Shown here piece after piece: positions 31,815 to 33,595 of a stretch of 33,595 bases of DNA. Position 1 is the first letter of the stretch, and the number at the start of each line of letters is the position of its first letter. Origin of the DNA: MGOM01 sp035455265 (GTDB lineage Bacteria; Chloroflexota; Anaerolineae; Anaerolineales; E44-bin32); NCBI GenBank assembly GCA_035455265.1, contig DATIFK010000052.1:1-33595 (forward strand), written 5' to 3'. Below the pieces are notes generated by a model, which saw nothing but the letters and a program-made list of their open reading frames with translations, made no database searches and had not been told where the DNA came from. Made by a program: the position numbers and the translations under genes.

Positions 31815-33104
31815 CTATTCGTGCAGGTAGTCGGACAGCCTCCGGCGGTGCGTCGGGTGCCGCAACCGGCTCAGCGCCTGCGCCTCGATCTGCCGCACGC
31901 GCTCGCGGGTGACCCCCATCTTGCGCCCGACCTCCTCCAGCGTGTAACTCTGGCCGTCGAGCAGACCGTAGCGCAGCTGCAGGATGCGCACTTCACGCGG
32001 AGGCAGAGTCGCCAGGACGTCCTGCAGATGCTCGCGCAGCAGGTTCTGCGTCACCGTCTCGGCGGGCGCGGGGGACTCCTCATCCTCGATGAAGTCCCCG
32101 AGCACCGAGTCCTCTTCCTCGTCGGTCGGCGTCTCGAGCGACAACGGGCGCCGCGCCACCTGAATCATGTTCTCGACTTTCTTGGGCGAGACCGTCAGGG
32201 CGTCGGCCAGTTCCTCGGTGGACGGATCACGGCCGAGGCGCTGCGTCAGCTGGTGCGAGACGCGCAGCAGCTTGTTGATCTGATCGCCCATGTGGACCGG
32301 CACACGGATCGTGCGGCCCTGGTCGGCGATGGCACGCGTGACCGCCTGGCGGATCCACCAGGTGGCATAGGTCGAGAACTTGTGACCGCGCCGGTAGTCG
32401 AACTTCTTCGCGGCACGGATCAGGCCGATGTTGCCTTCCTGGATCAGGTCCAAGAAGGGAACCCCACGCCCCATGTACTTCTTGGCGACGCTGATGACCA
32501 GCCGTGAGTTGGCGGTGATGAGATGTTCCCGGGCGGCCCAGCCGTCCTCGATGATCATCTGGAGCTCACGGCGGCGCCGCACCGAGACGGGCGTGCTGGC
32601 GAGCACCTCGCGGGCCCTGCGGCCGCGCTCGATGCGCTTGGCCAGCATGACCTCTTCCTCGGCCGTCAGCAGCGGGACGCGGCCAACTTCCTTGAGGTAC
32701 AGGCCCACGGTGTCGTCGGCGTCGATGCTGGAGAGGTAGGACTCGTCCTCCTCCGGCTCATCGGCGGCGTTGTCGTCGTCGCTCAGGTCCTCGTCGGCTC
32801 CGGCCTCCGGCTCCACGACGTCGTCATGGTAGGGGACGCCGGCCGCAAGCAGAGCGGCGTAGGCCTCTTCCAGCTGATCGATGTCCCGCTCGGCCTCGGG
32901 GAAGTAGGTCAGGATATCGTCGATGGTGACGAAGCCGCGTTCCTTCCCCAGCTCGATGAGTTGGTCGATCGCCGGGTTCTCTTCCTCCGGCGGCGCATTC
33001 TCTTCGAGCAGGGTCGGCTCGTCGTCCAACTCGACGCGGTCGATCTTCCGCCTCGGCCGACGGTTGCTCTTGCCCTTCTTGGGTTTTGGAGTCTTCTTAG
33101 CCAT
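31815..33104 (-). CDS. rpoD: Primary RNA polymerase sigma factor (RpoD/SigA)
   Basis: Housekeeping sigma-70, 429 residues. A Lys/Arg-rich N-terminus, region 1.1-like domain (about 44-90), acidic linker (92-122), region 1.2 (DTVGLYLKEVGRVPLL at 131-146), region 2 (LITANSRLVISVAKKY at 195-210, FLDLIQEGNIGLIRA, FSTYATWWIRQAVTRAI at 243-260), region 3 (region 3.0 RTIRVPVHMGD) and region 4 (LPPREVRILQLRYGL at 367-381, YTLEEVGRKMGVTRERVRQIE at 387-407). The lack of a large 1.1-1.2 insert and the compact size fit the Gram-positive/Chloroflexota type. It recognises TTGACA/TATAAT promoters such as those marked in this window. Confidence 0.97.
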   Translation of the reverse strand: MAKKTPKPKKGKSNRRPRRKIDRVELDDEPTLLEENAPPEEENPAIDQLIELGKERGFVTIDDILTYFPEAERDIDQLEEAYAALLAAGVPYHDDVVEPEAGADEDLSDDDNAADEPEEDESYLSSIDADDTVGLYLKEVGRVPLLTAEEEVMLAKRIERGRRAREVLASTPVSVRRRRELQMIIEDGWAAREHLITANSRLVISVAKKYMGRGVPFLDLIQEGNIGLIRAAKKFDYRRGHKFSTYATWWIRQAVTRAIADQGRTIRVPVHMGDQINKLLRVSHQLTQRLGRDPSTEELADALTVSPKKVENMIQVARRPLSLETPTDEEEDSVLGDFIEDEESPAPAETVTQNLLREHLQDVLATLPPREVRILQLRYGLLDGQSYTLEEVGRKMGVTRERVRQIEAQALSRLRHPTHRRRLSDYLHE

Positions 33105-33116
33105 ATTCCACGGTCC

Positions 33117-33145
33117 AGGATACAGCCAAAATCAGGCGAAATCAA
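33117..33145 (-). promoter_or_regulatory. rpoD promoter, near-leaderless
   Basis: On the minus strand TTGATT (33145-33140), 17 bases, TATCCT (33122-33117), 12 bases before the rpoD ATG. The expected transcript has a leader of only about 6 bases, and no Shine-Dalgarno is present. Confidence 0.6.
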
Positions 33146-33175
33146 TGTATCTGTGATGCGGGGCACATTCCACGA

Positions 33176-33196
33176 GACGCTTCTTCGGGAAGCGTC
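33176..33196 (-). terminator. Terminator hairpin after the DUF4340-like gene
   Basis: An 8-bp stem GACGCTTC/GAAGCGTC with a 5-base loop lies 6 bases downstream of the stop at 33203 on the minus strand, ahead of the rpoD promoter. No strong T-run follows. Confidence 0.65.
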
Positions 33197-33202
33197 GCCG
33201 GG

Positions 33203-33595
33203 TCAATAGGTAGATGTCGGTTGCGGCGCTGGTTCTGTCGGCGCAGGCGTCGACGTGGATGTTGCCGCCGGCGGCGGTGTGGCGGTCGGCGGCGCGGTCG
33301 GTATCGGATCGAGCAGGCCCAGCACTTCGTCGAGTCCGTAGCGGCTGAAGAGCAGCACATCGCCGCTGCCCCCGGACTGCACATAGACGACCGATCCGGT
33401 GGGATCCATTCGGCCGACGGTCAGCTCTTGCTGGCTTCCATCCTGAAACACCACCACGATCTTCTTCAGCGGCTGGTCCAGCCCGAAGGCCGCCAGGTCG
33501 GTTACGTCGTGCAAGACGCCCGTCGGCCGTGGCAAGCTGAGCCAGGTCGCGCTCTGCTCGACACGGGCGGCGTCGGCCGGGCCAGGCGTCGGTTG
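33203..33595 (-). CDS. DUF4340-like protein, C-terminal part (5' end beyond window)
   Basis: The last 130 residues of a protein whose frame is open to the window edge. The visible part reads VTDLAAFGLDQPLKKIVVVF, then a short beta-rich repeat unit with VGRMDPTGSVVYVQ and VLLFSRYGLDEVLGLL. This matches the closing segment of DUF4340 proteins (FGLDxP..., KVGxxxPTGxxYYVQ, V...xxxxLxxLL). It ends in a ~35-residue Pro/Thr/Ala-rich tail. DUF4340 proteins are usually membrane-anchored with no known activity. A TTG at 33535 is not taken as the start because the domain clearly extends upstream. Confidence 0.7.
   Translation of the reverse strand, partial: QPTPGPADAARVEQSATWLSLPRPTGVLHDVTDLAAFGLDQPLKKIVVVFQDGSQQELTVGRMDPTGSVVYVQSGGSGDVLLFSRYGLDEVLGLLDPIPTAPPTATPPPAATSTSTPAPTEPAPQPTSTY

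Overview
This is high-GC bacterial DNA. Gene content points to a monoderm-like member of the Chloroflexota (Anaerolineae-like); this is inferred, since the window has no rRNA or marker set to prove it. Supporting points are a Tad pilus set with no secretin gene, a CpaE whose receiver domain is fused to a KGGVGCTT ATPase, a large array of GT-C-type membrane glycosyltransferases, a partial DUF4340-like protein beside rpoD, and frequent leaderless or near-leaderless promoters. I found no tRNA, rRNA, CRISPR array or intact transposon.

Layout. (1) 1-3322, minus strand: folC followed by the 5' part of lon, translationally coupled. (2) 3335-7590, plus strand: a phnD-phnC-phnE-like ABC importer with an unusually large permease, bracketed on both sides by islands of heptanucleotide repeats. 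(3) 7603-8187: a lone HNH endonuclease with a hairpin leader and a perfect 19-bp convergent terminator. (4) 8197-16808, minus strand, in transcription order: flp pilin (too short for usual ORF cut-offs), cpaB, cpaE/tadZ, cpaF/tadA, tadB, tadC, comFC-like, long-form hpf, and an unrecognised protein with a possible nucleotidyltransferase motif. flp has its own promoter and hairpin, and cpaB has its own sigma-70-type promoter, so pilin can be made in excess. (5) 16950-18736, minus strand: a DegU-like response regulator followed by a DegS-like cytoplasmic histidine kinase. (6) 18740-31773: nine consecutive polytopic membrane proteins of GT-C type, seven on the minus strand reading into the DegU/DegS pair and two on the plus strand from a divergent leaderless promoter. 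(7) 31815-33595, minus strand: the primary sigma factor rpoD and the C-terminal end of a DUF4340-like protein.

How it fits together. The DegU/DegS, ComFC and HPF set recalls the Bacillus degSU-comF-yvyD neighbourhood, here with a Tad operon in between. This suggests co-regulated pilus assembly, DNA uptake and stationary-phase ribosome hibernation. The GT-C array has tight spacings and reads into the two-component pair, so it may build or decorate a surface glycan (possibly glycosylating pili or cell-surface lipids) under the same regulator. The acceptor and sugar cannot be read from sequence. The most notable items are the GT-C array joined to the regulator and Tad locus, the repeat-bracketed phn cassette with its enlarged PhnE, and a comF frame with no canonical start codon before its conserved zinc finger.
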